Assembly (NCBI GenBank): GCA_002496845.1
Contig: DALQ01000001.1
Location: forward strand, 1-51,206
DNA length: 51,206 nt
Source: Euryarchaeota archaeon UBA495
GTDB taxonomy: Archaea; Thermoplasmatota; Poseidoniia; Poseidoniales; Poseidoniaceae
Reading direction: 5' to 3'
The notes under the pieces were generated by a model. The model saw nothing but the letters and a program-made list of their open reading frames with translations. It did not search any database and was not told where the DNA came from. The position numbers and the translations under genes are program-made. Position 1 is the first letter of the stretch. Each line of letters opens with the position of its first letter. Shown here piece by piece: positions 16,216 through 25,251 of this stretch.

Positions 16216-17009
16216 GCCGTACATGGCTGACCGTGGACACCGACGATGCCCACCACCGTCCGTGGCAGCAAGGGCACCCCACCAGAAGCAAGGACCCTGA
16301 TGGGCTGAGCACGGCGCGTCGGCCCAGCGCAGCATGGCTTGCGGGTCTGCGACGTTTCGGGGACTGGGTGAAGCGGACGGGCCATCCTGTCACGGTCTTC
16401 GTCATCGAGGATCAACTGCGCCACCCAGAATCCCGCGACGCCCTGCTCACCCTCGCCGAGGCCTGTGGCGAACATCTCACGTTTGGCAGCCACGGCAGCA
16501 GCCATCGCGCCTGGGGCGCTTGGCCCGAAGATTCGGACGGGTTGGCGATGGCGGTGAAGTCTTCGCTGGAGGCAAACGCCGAGGCCTTTGGGCACCGAGC
16601 CAAACCATGGTTCCGCGCGCCTTCGGGCTACATTGCCCCGTGGATGGCGCTCCCGTTGGCCGAAGCGGGCATCATGCTTGACTCCTCGATCAACCCCTCA
16701 CGGCTGGTTCGGAGAAAGGCTGGACCGTCCCGTCGCTGGACCGACGTCGCCCACGCCATGGACGAAGCAGGCGTGGTGGAACGCCCATGGCACGTCCACC
16801 GAGGTTGGCCGACGTGTGGTCCGGCCTTGCATCTCCCAGGGTTGGCCGGCCGCGCCCGACGGGCTTGGCGGAACCTTCCGCCCGTCCTGAGCGTCGAGGA
16901 AGTCGATGCCACTGTGGTCAACGACGAAGACGTGACCACGGTGTATTGGCACATCACAGATCATGCCCGAAAAAAGGGCACTTGGGAGCCGCCGCTCAAA
17001 TCGACGTGA
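16212..17009 (+). CDS. Polysaccharide deacetylase-like protein (NodB family)
   Basis: GTG at 16212 overlaps the GNAT stop as GTGA, giving 265 residues; a longer frame upstream is out-of-frame GNAT sequence. The protein starts RTWLTVDTDDAHHRPW, with the catalytic-base and metal Asp pair of carbohydrate esterase 4. LTFGSHGSSHRAWG carries the two metal His in an H-x3-H arrangement. WFRAPSGYIAPWM contains the conserved Arg-x-Pro motif. These are metal-dependent N- or O-deacetylases of sugars. No signal peptide is visible, so it would act in the cytoplasm. Its 3' end overlaps the convergent aceE fusion by 14 bases. Confidence 0.82.
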   Translation: MSRTWLTVDTDDAHHRPWQQGHPTRSKDPDGLSTARRPSAAWLAGLRRFGDWVKRTGHPVTVFVIEDQLRHPESRDALLTLAEACGEHLTFGSHGSSHRAWGAWPEDSDGLAMAVKSSLEANAEAFGHRAKPWFRAPSGYIAPWMALPLAEAGIMLDSSINPSRLVRRKAGPSRRWTDVAHAMDEAGVVERPWHVHRGWPTCGPALHLPGLAGRARRAWRNLPPVLSVEEVDATVVNDEDVTTVYWHITDHARKKGTWEPPLKST

Positions 17010-20001
17010 CGTCGTCGATGTCCTCGAGGGCAAGCGACTCCAGCACTTCGGCGTGAAGTTTCACGTCGACCTCACCGGCACGGACGAGCGCGGAGAGTGT
17101 GTCAAGGACGATGCGGTCGGCGTCGATGCCGTAGAAGCGCCGGAGCGCTTCACGGGTGTCGGAGCGCCCGAATCCTTCGGTCCCCAGCACGTGGAAAGCG
17201 CCGCCGACCCACGGGCGAATCAGGTCGGGAATCGCCGCCATGTTGTCGCTGACGGCGACGGTCACCGGCACCTTGCCGTCCAACTTCTCGCTGACCCAAC
17301 TGGTACGTGGCTCCTCGCTGGGATGGCGGGCGTTCCACGCCTCGGCTTCCATCGCTTCACGTCGCAATTCACCGTAGGAGGTCGCTGACCAGACTTCGCA
17401 GGCCACCCCGAGTTCTCGGAGGCGTGCGGCCGCAGCCTCGGCCTGAGGCAGGATGGACCCGGAGCCAAGCAAGCGCACCAAGGGAGCCTCGTCGGCTTCA
17501 ATGCGATGCAGCCCTCGGAGGATGCCCTCGTCAGCGCCCTTGGCCTTGGCGGGCATGACGAAATTCTCGTTGTAGGCCGTGATGTAGTAGATGACGTCCT
17601 TCTCTTCGGCGTGCATCTCTTCCATGCCGCGCTGGATGATGGCGGCCATCTCGTAGGCGTAGGCAGGATCGTAGGCACGCACCGCCGGATTCGACATGGC
17701 GATGAGCAGCGAATGGCCGTCTTGGTGCTGGAGTCCTTCCCCATTCAGGGTCGTTCGCCCAGAGGTGGCGCCGATGAGGAAGCCGCGGCATCGGCTGTCG
17801 GCGGCGGACCACACCAGGTCGCCAATGCGCTGGAAGCCGAACATGGAGTAGTAGATGTAGAACGGCACCGTGGCCGTCATCTGGGTGGCATAGGACGTTC
17901 CGGACGCGATGAACGTCGACATGGCTCCGGCTTCGTTGATGCCTTCTTCGAGGATCTGCCCGGTCTTGCTCTCCTTGTACTTCATCAGGACCTTGTGGTC
18001 CACTGGTTTGTACAGCTGGCCGTCCGGTGCGTAGATCCCCAAGGCACTGAACAACGGGTCCATGCCGAAGGTTCGTGCTTCATCGGGCACGATGGGGACG
18101 ATGCGCTCACCGATGCCTTCCGCTCGAGTGAGGTTGCGCAAGAGGCGGACGAAGGCCATGGTCGTGCTGACGGACTGCTTGCCGCTGCCGTCGTCAAACT
18201 CCGCGTAGGCTTCCGCCGGCGGCAAGGGGACGCCGAGCGACGAGGTGCGTCGCTCGGGCAGGAAGCCGCCGAGGGCCTCACGGCGTTCGAGCATGTAGGC
18301 GACCTCGTCCGAGCGATCCTCGGGCATGATGTAGGGCAAGTCCTCCAAGTCCTCGTCGGTGAACGCCAGACCAATGGTGTCCCGCATGTAATGCAAGGCC
18401 GAATCGTCGGCCTTCTTCTTCCCGTGCGTCGCGTTCCGGCCGGCGAAGGTCGGTCCGAGCCCGTAGCCCTTGATGGAGCGAGCGAGAATGACCGTGGGCT
18501 GGCCCGTGTGGCTCACAGCGGCGTGGTACGCAGCATGAATCCGAACGGGGTCGTGGCCGCCGACGTCATCGGTCAACGCCTCCAAGTCGGCGTCTGACAT
18601 GTGCGCAACAAGGGCAGCGAGTTCGGGCGTGTTGAACAACTCGGCCCGGACAACGTCGCCAGAAGCGGTCATCAGACGCTGTTCGTCGCCGTCGGTCAGG
18701 GCAGACAGGCGGGCCGCGAGGGCTCCGGTGGCGTCCGCTGAGAAGAGCGGGTCCCACGAGCGGCCCCAGAGGCACTTGATGACGTTCCAACCCGCACCCG
18801 TGAAGCGCGCGGCCAATTCCTGCACGATCTTCGTGTTGCCGCGCACAGGGCCATCGAGGCGCTGGAGATTGCAGTTGATGACCATGGTGAGGTTGTCGAG
18901 GTGCTCACGGCTGGCCAGGGTCAACTCGGAGAGGGATTCGGGTTCGTCGGACTCTCCGTCGCCCATGAAGTACCACACACGGCTCTGGTCGGTGTCCACC
19001 AAGCCGCGGTCGTGCAGGTAGCGGTTGAACCGGGCCTGTCGGATGGCCGTCATGGCCCCAAGTCCCATGCTCACGGTGGGGTACTCCCAGTAATCCGGCA
19101 TCAAGCGAGGGTGAGGGTACGAGGATAGGCCGGTGGTGAAGGCTTCGCGGCGGAAGTGCTCGATGCGGTCGAAGTCGAAGCGCCCTTCCATCCATGCACG
19201 GGCGTACAAGCCGGGGCTGGCGTGGCCCTGCCAGTACACGTGATCGCCGTTTCCATCCCCGTCTTTGCCGCGGAACATGTGGTTCAGACCGACCTCCCAA
19301 AGGGTGGCGATGCTGGCGTAGGTGGAAATGTGCCCCCCAAGGCCCTCAAAGTGCTTGTTGGCACGAGTGACCATCATCATCGCGTTCCACCGAAGCGTGT
19401 CGCGGATGCGGGCTTCCATGTCAAGGTCGCCGGGATAGGCGGGTTCATCCTCAGGCGAGAGGGTGTTGAGGTAGGGCGACTGGGTCAGGTGTCCGACGTC
19501 CACGCCGGCTTGACGGGCGGCCGTTACGGTCGCATCGAGCACCTCATGGGCGCGTTCTGCGCCCTTGCGCTCGTGGACGGCGAGGATGGATTCGGTCCAT
19601 TCGACGATTTCCTCGGGATCATCCGTGGTGGTGGCCCATGCGCCGGGCACGGCGGAGGCCACCGGCGGCGCGGGAGCAGGTTCAGCCGCAACTGGGGCGG
19701 GTGCAGGAGGGGTGTCCTCCTGAGGTTCGGAAGAAGCGGCGGAGCTGCCGTCGCCGTCCCCGTCGATTTCGAATTGGGCACAGACTTCCCCAACTGGAAG
19801 GATATCGCCCACGTCACCGCTGAGGTGGGTAACCGTCCCGGTCACGGGTGATGGAATCTCGACGGTCGCCTTGTCCGTCATCACGGAAAGCAGCGGCTGA
19901 TCTTCGACGATGGCGTCACCGACGGCCACGAACCATTCGACGACCTCGCCTTCAACAACGCCTTCTCCAATGTCGGGCAGACGGAAGGAATGGAGGCCCA
20001 T
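16996..20001 (-). CDS. aceE: Pyruvate dehydrogenase E1, homodimeric type, with N-terminal lipoyl domain
   Basis: The 1001-residue protein is a fusion. Residues 1-80 are a lipoyl domain: LPDIGEGVVEGEV and MTDKATVEIPSP, with Lys44 as the lipoylated residue. A Pro/Ala linker (about 83-118) follows. From about 125 on it matches bacterial AceE throughout: RWNAMMMVTRANK, GGHISTYASIATLWEVG, QGHASPGLYARAWMEGR, SYPHPRLMPDYWEYPTVSMG, the thiamine diphosphate motif GDGESDEPES at 347-356 ending in NCNLQRLDGPVRGN, VPDEARTFGMDPLF and ATSGRTTLNGEGLQHQDGH. It decarboxylates pyruvate and reductively acetylates a lipoyl group. The usual AceE lacks a lipoyl domain. No E2, E3 or lipoylation gene is adjacent. A bacterial origin is likely. 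Confidence 0.92.
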   Translation of the reverse strand: MGLHSFRLPDIGEGVVEGEVVEWFVAVGDAIVEDQPLLSVMTDKATVEIPSPVTGTVTHLSGDVGDILPVGEVCAQFEIDGDGDGSSAASSEPQEDTPPAPAPVAAEPAPAPPVASAVPGAWATTTDDPEEIVEWTESILAVHERKGAERAHEVLDATVTAARQAGVDVGHLTQSPYLNTLSPEDEPAYPGDLDMEARIRDTLRWNAMMMVTRANKHFEGLGGHISTYASIATLWEVGLNHMFRGKDGDGNGDHVYWQGHASPGLYARAWMEGRFDFDRIEHFRREAFTTGLSSYPHPRLMPDYWEYPTVSMGLGAMTAIRQARFNRYLHDRGLVDTDQSRVWYFMGDGESDEPESLSELTLASREHLDNLTMVINCNLQRLDGPVRGNTKIVQELAARFTGAGWNVIKCLWGRSWDPLFSADATGALAARLSALTDGDEQRLMTASGDVVRAELFNTPELAALVAHMSDADLEALTDDVGGHDPVRIHAAYHAAVSHTGQPTVILARSIKGYGLGPTFAGRNATHGKKKADDSALHYMRDTIGLAFTDEDLEDLPYIMPEDRSDEVAYMLERREALGGFLPERRTSSLGVPLPPAEAYAEFDDGSGKQSVSTTMAFVRLLRNLTRAEGIGERIVPIVPDEARTFGMDPLFSALGIYAPDGQLYKPVDHKVLMKYKESKTGQILEEGINEAGAMSTFIASGTSYATQMTATVPFYIYYSMFGFQRIGDLVWSAADSRCRGFLIGATSGRTTLNGEGLQHQDGHSLLIAMSNPAVRAYDPAYAYEMAAIIQRGMEEMHAEEKDVIYYITAYNENFVMPAKAKGADEGILRGLHRIEADEAPLVRLLGSGSILPQAEAAAARLRELGVACEVWSATSYGELRREAMEAEAWNARHPSEEPRTSWVSEKLDGKVPVTVAVSDNMAAIPDLIRPWVGGAFHVLGTEGFGRSDTREALRRFYGIDADRIVLDTLSALVRAGEVDVKLHAEVLESLALEDIDDVTSI

Positions 20002-20051
20002 GGTGGTCCCTCACCCCACATTGGGGCGGTTGGGCCTCCGTCGGCCTCCCT

Positions 20052-21560
20052 TTAGGGGTTCGCCTCGGGCACGAGAATGCGCCACGTGCCTCCGCCGTTC
20101 ATCCAAGGAGCGGTTCCGACATCGGCTTCCTCCCATCCCTCGAGCGTCACGTCGAGGTCGGGGGCAACCACGATGACCGACACTTGGGACAAATCGCCAC
20201 GGTCGGGCAAGGTGGTGCCGTTCAGCAGTTCGTCCTGCCAACCGGCCTCCGGCGCCCGCCAGTGCCCAACGAGCCCTTCTGGCCCCTCCTCGGAAAGGAC
20301 AGGATGCATGCTGTAGAGCCAATGCACCGCCAACGTCGGATCGTGAATCAGCAGCACATCGTCGCCCTCTTCGAGGTGCGAAAGCGCCGCCTCAGCCGCA
20401 TCGTCGGTCCACAAGGTCTGGCCGTGTGCGGCGGCGAGCAGCGCGAGGGGAAGCACGATCACGAAGGCACGGTGAAGCCGTTCAGTGGGAAAAGGCGCAT
20501 CGCCGCGAAGGTGCACGGCCAACCACACCGAAGCAGGAAGAAGCACCATGCCATGGCGGCCGTTGTTTCCGAGGACCACCATCGTCTTCCACCATGCGAG
20601 GTCCCATGCCTGGCCTTCGACGGCCCAGAGGGCCGCGACGTACGCCGAAAGAAGACCAACGAGGATCCCAACCGCCACGAACAGCCCGGGAGCCTCGCGG
20701 GTTGATTTCAGGCCTGTTGCGTCACGCTCAAGGAAGGCCCAGAGGCCCGCGCCCAGCAGGAGGTACAGCCCGAGCACATCGAACACAGCGAAGGGCAAGA
20801 AGGTCCACCACCACCATTCCCCTCGGACGTCGCTGACGCTTCCCACACCAAGCACGCCCGCTGCAAGGAGGCCAAGCACCACGGTGACCAAGAGACCACG
20901 GCGAAGGTCCATCTGGGCGGGAGCGAGGGCCTTTGCTGGCACCACACCAAGCGGGTCGCACCATCCGATGAGCACCACCGCCCAGCCTCCGGCCAACCAC
21001 GGACTCAGGCCTTTGAGCGCGAGAAGGGCGGCTGCAGCGGCCGTGCTGATGGACACGACGAGGACCATGGACGGCAAGGAAGGACGACCGGCGTCGGGCT
21101 TGATCTGCGCGAACAGCCGCGGATGGAACGGCGTCAAGAGCATCACGCCCCCAAGCAAGGCACCCAAGGGTTCGCTGTACCCGCGCCCCACGGCGAACAG
21201 CATGCCTGGATGCAGCAGGGCGATGGAGGCCAACCACGGTGACCATGCTGCTTCTGGGTCGCGCCAGCTTGGCAGGCTGCCCAGGGTCCACGCCAGCACC
21301 GCCAGGCACGCCACCCCGACCAAACGCACGCCAAAGACACCAAGTCCGAGCGGGTCAATCCATGCCGCTTGCGTCAGGGATGTGCTGCTGTCGGGGTCGC
21401 TGGCCAACGGGTCAACGGTTCTTGCCGAGCCCCACGGAGCTTGGCCGTCTTCATCGACGGAAAGCAAGAGGGTGGTGTCCAAGCCGGGCGCATTGCTCAG
21501 CAACGCAACGATGACGAGCGCCATCCCCGCGACGAGCCACAGGCGGCCTCGCTGCTCCAC
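20052..21560 (-). CDS. Polytopic membrane protein, possibly a GT-C type glycosyltransferase
   Basis: The 502-residue protein has roughly ten hydrophobic segments from residue 8 to about 385, then a soluble C-terminal region of about 115 residues. The first loop has Asp/Glu near VDEDGQAPWG, and AVGRGYSEPLGALLGG between later helices resembles the YSEP region of archaeal mannosyltransferase-like GT-C proteins. LLIHDPTLAVHWLYS and VSVIVVAPDLDV in the C-terminal region are like the periplasmic-side domain of such enzymes. The evidence is weak, so transporter or other membrane functions stay open. It is 50 bases upstream of the aceE fusion on the same strand. Confidence 0.6.
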   Translation of the reverse strand: MEQRGRLWLVAGMALVIVALLSNAPGLDTTLLLSVDEDGQAPWGSARTVDPLASDPDSSTSLTQAAWIDPLGLGVFGVRLVGVACLAVLAWTLGSLPSWRDPEAAWSPWLASIALLHPGMLFAVGRGYSEPLGALLGGVMLLTPFHPRLFAQIKPDAGRPSLPSMVLVVSISTAAAAALLALKGLSPWLAGGWAVVLIGWCDPLGVVPAKALAPAQMDLRRGLLVTVVLGLLAAGVLGVGSVSDVRGEWWWWTFLPFAVFDVLGLYLLLGAGLWAFLERDATGLKSTREAPGLFVAVGILVGLLSAYVAALWAVEGQAWDLAWWKTMVVLGNNGRHGMVLLPASVWLAVHLRGDAPFPTERLHRAFVIVLPLALLAAAHGQTLWTDDAAEAALSHLEEGDDVLLIHDPTLAVHWLYSMHPVLSEEGPEGLVGHWRAPEAGWQDELLNGTTLPDRGDLSQVSVIVVAPDLDVTLEGWEEADVGTAPWMNGGGTWRILVPEANP

Positions 21561-21648
21561 GCCCCGTGGCCGCCTTCGGTTCGCTTGACGGTTGGGGTCC
21601 GCACGGTGCTCAGCGAGCCTTCATGCGCCCTCGGCTCAAGGTGCGGCC

Positions 21649-22686
21649 ATGTTCCGACCCCTCGAAGGCGTGCGCGTCCTCGACTTGTCCCGTGTTTTGG
21701 CAGGGCCGTATGCGGCCAAATTGCTGCAGGACCTTGGCGCCAATGTGCTGCGTGTGGAAGCCCCATGGGGCGACGACACGCGAGGTTGGGGGCCTCCCTT
21801 CACCGAGGTGAACGGCGAGGAAGTCGCGGCCTACTGGACTTCGGTGAACCTCGGCAAGCAAGTCATCCGCAGGGACCTGCGGAAGGAGGAGGACCTCGAG
21901 GACGTCCGCAGTTTGGTGGCGAACGCGGACGTCATCCTCGAAAATTTCCGCCCAGGACGCGCCGATGCATGGTTCGCGCCGTGGCCTGAGCGCGCGGTGG
22001 TCTGCAGCATCACGGCCTACGGCAACGACGGTCCGCGCCGTGACGAAGGCGGATACGATCTCGCCATGCAAGCGCGCAGCGGCCTGATGGGCATCACAGG
22101 CGACACAGAAGGTGGACCCGCAAAGGTCGGCGTGGCGGTCATCGACGTCGCCACTGGGCTGCACGCCGGTGCCGCCGTGCTCGCCGCCTTGTTCCGTCGG
22201 GAACGCGAAGGCGTCGGTTCACGGCTGACCTTGTCGCTGTGGGATTGCGCCCTTGACCTGCTGATCAATCAGGCACAGAACGCCTTGGTGGGTGGCTCGA
22301 ATCCGGGCCGGATGGGCACCGCGCATCCCAACCTCGTCCCGTATCGGGCCTTCCAGGCTGCGGACGGAGACGTGGCCATCGCGGTCGGTTCAGACGCCCA
22401 ATGGGCGAAACTGGTGGCGGCGCTTGAGGTGACCCTGCCCGAAGGGGCCGATTGGGCCACCAATCCGGGCCGCGTCACCGACCGAGAACGTGTCGAGGCC
22501 TGCGTGGCTCAAGCCGTGGCGCACCTCACGCGGGCCGAGGTCGAATCACGCTTGGTCGGCGTGCCTTGTGCGCCGGTCAACCGCATCCTTGAGGCGATGG
22601 ACGATGCGCAAGCCAAAGCCACCGGAGCGCGCATCGAGACCGAGGGCGTGCCGCACGTGGCCAGTCCGCACCGCTTTCACGTCTGA
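21649..22686 (+). CDS. CoA-transferase family III (CaiB/BaiF type)
   Basis: ATG at 21649 begins MFRPLEGVRVLDLSRVLAGP, the standard family start, giving 345 residues. RVEAPWGDDTRGWGPPF, ENFRPG, CSITAYGNDGP and the GGYDLAMQARSGLMGITG segment follow in the usual order. The Asp in VAVIDVATGLHAG is in the region of the catalytic Asp that forms the glutamyl/aspartyl-CoA intermediate; exact assignment is unchecked. VDVATG and a C-terminal VPCAPVNRILEAMDD complete the family plan. These enzymes move CoA between organic acids; substrates such as carnitine, formate or methylmalate derivatives cannot be told apart here. It starts 88 bases from a divergent membrane-protein gene and its stop abuts the convergent kinase-like gene. 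Confidence 0.88.
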   Translation: MFRPLEGVRVLDLSRVLAGPYAAKLLQDLGANVLRVEAPWGDDTRGWGPPFTEVNGEEVAAYWTSVNLGKQVIRRDLRKEEDLEDVRSLVANADVILENFRPGRADAWFAPWPERAVVCSITAYGNDGPRRDEGGYDLAMQARSGLMGITGDTEGGPAKVGVAVIDVATGLHAGAAVLAALFRREREGVGSRLTLSLWDCALDLLINQAQNALVGGSNPGRMGTAHPNLVPYRAFQAADGDVAIAVGSDAQWAKLVAALEVTLPEGADWATNPGRVTDRERVEACVAQAVAHLTRAEVESRLVGVPCAPVNRILEAMDDAQAKATGARIETEGVPHVASPHRFHV

Positions 22687-23430
22687 TCAAATCTGCAACA
22701 CGCCAAGCAGCGAGCCATAGCCGACCAGCATCAGGAAGGGCGTGTCCCAAGCGTGCGGCGAATAGGCCTCGGTCAAGGTCATGGCGATGGGGATCACGAG
22801 CAAACCGGTGACGAGTTGCGGCGTGGTCAGGTACGTGGCGTGCATCAGCAGCACCACCACGCCGGTGAGCAGCACGCACGCGCTGCCTTCGAGGGTGCGG
22901 GTGAACCGCTGTGATGTGAACAAGGCGCGCACGCTGTATTCACGCTTGCCAAAGCGCACACCTACGGGCTCGGCCAGACCATCGCCGACGATGTTGATGA
23001 GGATGGGCACCGTGACCAAGGCCTCGTACCCGAGATGACCAAACCACCAGATCATGGGGACCATGACGGCAAAGCCGACCGCGTATTGCGTCCACAGCCA
23101 GAGCAACGTGTGAGGTCGGTCTTCCGGACGGTCGAAGCCGTCGAACATCAACTGAAACACCGGGACCTTTGAGCGGACACGCTCAAGAAAAATCCCCAGG
23201 AAACAAAGGGTGCCCACGGCGCTGACGCTGAGGTACACCACGTCAGTGAAGGTTTCAGTAGCCAGTTGCTGATCGATGAACACGGGGATGAAGAAGATCG
23301 CGAAATGGTTGATTTTTCGCGTGTAGTTGACCTTCATGCCGCGGCGTGCAAGCACGCCAGAAATCAGGAGAACGGCCACCAAACCGACGACTTTTGCGGC
23401 ACTGGCCAAGGCCGTTGAGTCTGAAGCCAT
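22687..23430 (-). CDS. Dolichol/phytol kinase-like membrane protein (DGK1/VTE5 type)
   Basis: The protein of 247 residues (up to 274 if it starts at 23511) has about seven membrane segments. YTRKINHFAIF near the N terminus is the RKxxH motif, and NIVGDGLAEPVGVRFGKREYS followed by RTLEGSACVLLTG is the GDxxA...G...TxEGS signature of the CTP-dependent kinases of dolichol, phytol and diacylglycerol and of CDP-lipid synthases. It likely phosphorylates a polyprenol or isoprenoid alcohol in the membrane, so it may supply lipid carrier for glycans or isoprenoid salvage. I prefer ATG at 23430 because the extra N-terminal 27 residues are featureless and overlap the divergent gene. Confidence 0.75.
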   Translation of the reverse strand: MASDSTALASAAKVVGLVAVLLISGVLARRGMKVNYTRKINHFAIFFIPVFIDQQLATETFTDVVYLSVSAVGTLCFLGIFLERVRSKVPVFQLMFDGFDRPEDRPHTLLWLWTQYAVGFAVMVPMIWWFGHLGYEALVTVPILINIVGDGLAEPVGVRFGKREYSVRALFTSQRFTRTLEGSACVLLTGVVVLLMHATYLTTPQLVTGLLVIPIAMTLTEAYSPHAWDTPFLMLVGYGSLLGVLQI

Positions 23431-23503
23431 GCCACAAGGTGGTGCTTTGACGCCATAAGGGTGGCTCCAAATCACCGGCTGATGGACAGGAACCGGTTCG
23501 TTC

Positions 23504-24172
23504 ATGAACACGTCCGGCCGTCATTCATTCATGGCTGGAGGCCAAGGATTTGCTTTGGCTGGACTGCTTACGGTGCTGCCGACGCCGTGGTTGGCCGTGA
23601 ACATCGTCTTCGCAGCGGTCCTTTTCGCCGTCCCTGGGATGATGGTCTGGCTTGATCGACGCGGGCGGATGCCCACGGCGTTGCCTTGGGTTCAACTTCT
23701 CCTCATCACGCCTCTGTTGGCCTATGCCACGTTGATGATTACCTTCCAGCCCAACAGCTACTGCAACACCATCTTGCCCCATGAAGACTTTCGAGGATTT
23801 TACGTTCTTTTCTTGCCCTTCTTGCCGCTTTTGGCCCACATGCTCGGATCAGAAAAGGTGGGCCAGCCGTGGCTGTTTGGATGCATCCTCACGCTCTCCT
23901 TGCTGTTCGTGTTTGACCTGACGGTGGCTTACGAAGTGCTGCACATGGTGTACCAGAACCAAGCAGGTGAGGGCGTGGTGTACTCGGGCGCACGAGCATG
24001 GGAATGCAACCACTTCAACGGTGAATCCATGCAGGTGGCCTTCCGAGCCAAGTGGCGAGCCAACCAAATCTTCCTGGTGCTGATGCCTGTGTTGCTGGTC
24101 GGAGCACGCCTTGTGCAACGATGGCGACGTGACGCAGAGAACGAGGTTCAGAAGGAGAACAACGAGGTCTGA
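23504..24172 (+). CDS. Unrecognised multi-span membrane protein
   Basis: The 222-residue protein has about five hydrophobic segments (near residues 14-45, 60-80, 98-112, 122-145 and 190-205) joined by short loops, with a charged C-terminal tail ending ENEVQKENNEV. A loop QPNSYCNTILPHEDFRG between the second and third segments and the loop AGEGVVYSGARAWECNHFNGE near residue 155-175 carry the only Cys residues. No transporter or enzyme signature was found. It is divergent to the kinase-like gene and its 3' end overlaps the FEN1 gene by 25 bases. Confidence 0.65.
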   Translation: MNTSGRHSFMAGGQGFALAGLLTVLPTPWLAVNIVFAAVLFAVPGMMVWLDRRGRMPTALPWVQLLLITPLLAYATLMITFQPNSYCNTILPHEDFRGFYVLFLPFLPLLAHMLGSEKVGQPWLFGCILTLSLLFVFDLTVAYEVLHMVYQNQAGEGVVYSGARAWECNHFNGESMQVAFRAKWRANQIFLVLMPVLLVGARLVQRWRRDAENEVQKENNEV

Positions 24173-25173
24173 CCGCCGCCGAGGCGCCCTCCGTTCTCCA
24201 ACTTCTCGAAGGCCTCGTCCATGCGGCGTTGGCTGAAGGCGCGTTCCGCCTGCAGGTACTGCTTCAATCCGGCCACGTCCACCGGCTTGAGGACCAGTTG
24301 ATCCGGTTCCGTCGGGGTGGATGGATGGTCGTGGAAAATGGCTCGAACCTCGGCGATGTTGTCGGGCACATCAACGCCTTTGGCCTCGCACACGCCCTCC
24401 AAGGTGCCGTGTTTGTGAAGCAGTTTGAGGCCGGTTTTGGGCCCTACGCCACGGATGCCAGGGTGGAAATCCGTTCCAATCATGATGCCAAGATCGACCA
24501 GTTGTTCTTGGGTCAAATCAAGTTCTTCCCGCATTGCATCAAGGTTAATTCGCTCTGCATAAACGGTCCTCCCGTAGCGCTTCGTTCCGTCTGCCATCAG
24601 GTTTCGAACGAGAATGGGTGAGCCGTAGAGCAGGGCATCCCAATCTTGGGTGGCCACCACGTCGAGGTGCCCACGTTGGGCCATGACGGCCGCTTGGGCC
24701 TCCCCTTCGGCCGCGGCATCGACCCACGGCACGCCAAGGAGATCCAGCATGTCCTTCGTTTCCTGCACCATCTCCGGAGAGTAGTGCATGATGCGCGCAG
24801 CCAGTTTCTGTGCCAAGCGGTGATCTCCGGCGGCGCGTGCTGCAGCATACTGCTCCTCGGACTCCTGACGGCGTTCCCGCCGGGCGGCCAGTTCGTCGGC
24901 CTTCAACGCAGGAGAATCTCCGTCAAACACGTACACGGGGATGATGCGGTGCTCGAGAAGCGCGCACGTGCGCTGCAAGAAGCCCATCAGGTGGGCCACA
25001 TAGCGCCCGTCTGGCGCCCGAAGCGGCATGCCGTCGCCTTCTGGTGAACGGTCCCTCATGGTGGTGAGGAATTGGAAGGCCGTGAGAAAGGCATCAATCC
25101 CGACCCGCTTGCCCGCCAGGTCCGGAAGTCGAACGCGCTCGCTGACGGCGAGGTCCTTCAGGTTGCAGCCCAT
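24148..25173 (-). CDS. fen: Flap endonuclease 1
   Basis: ATG at 25173 starts MGCNLKDLAVSERVRLPDLAG, typical of archaeal FEN1, giving 341 residues; the longer frame upstream is not supported. The N nuclease region has GIDAFLTAFQFL and YVFDGDSPALK with metal-binding Asp. The I region has VPWVDAAAEGEAQAA and VVATQDWDALLYG. The helix-hairpin-helix IMIGTDFHPGIRGVGPKTGLKLL follows. The last seven residues, QTSLFSF, form a PCNA-interacting motif. FEN1 removes 5' flaps at Okazaki fragments and in repair. The start is close to the divergent tRNA-methylase gene. Confidence 0.95.
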   Translation of the reverse strand: MGCNLKDLAVSERVRLPDLAGKRVGIDAFLTAFQFLTTMRDRSPEGDGMPLRAPDGRYVAHLMGFLQRTCALLEHRIIPVYVFDGDSPALKADELAARRERRQESEEQYAAARAAGDHRLAQKLAARIMHYSPEMVQETKDMLDLLGVPWVDAAAEGEAQAAVMAQRGHLDVVATQDWDALLYGSPILVRNLMADGTKRYGRTVYAERINLDAMREELDLTQEQLVDLGIMIGTDFHPGIRGVGPKTGLKLLHKHGTLEGVCEAKGVDVPDNIAEVRAIFHDHPSTPTEPDQLVLKPVDVAGLKQYLQAERAFSQRRMDEAFEKLENGGRLGGGQTSLFSF

Positions 25174-25251
25174 GCGATGCCCTCCGTCACCACCCTTTGT
25201 GGTTCTTCGCCCCGCCGACAAGGCGTTGAATCCACGGCCCTTCGGAGGAGC

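Noticed and set aside
17506..18597. A 363-codon plus-strand frame
   Set aside because: Antisense to the highly conserved AceE core.
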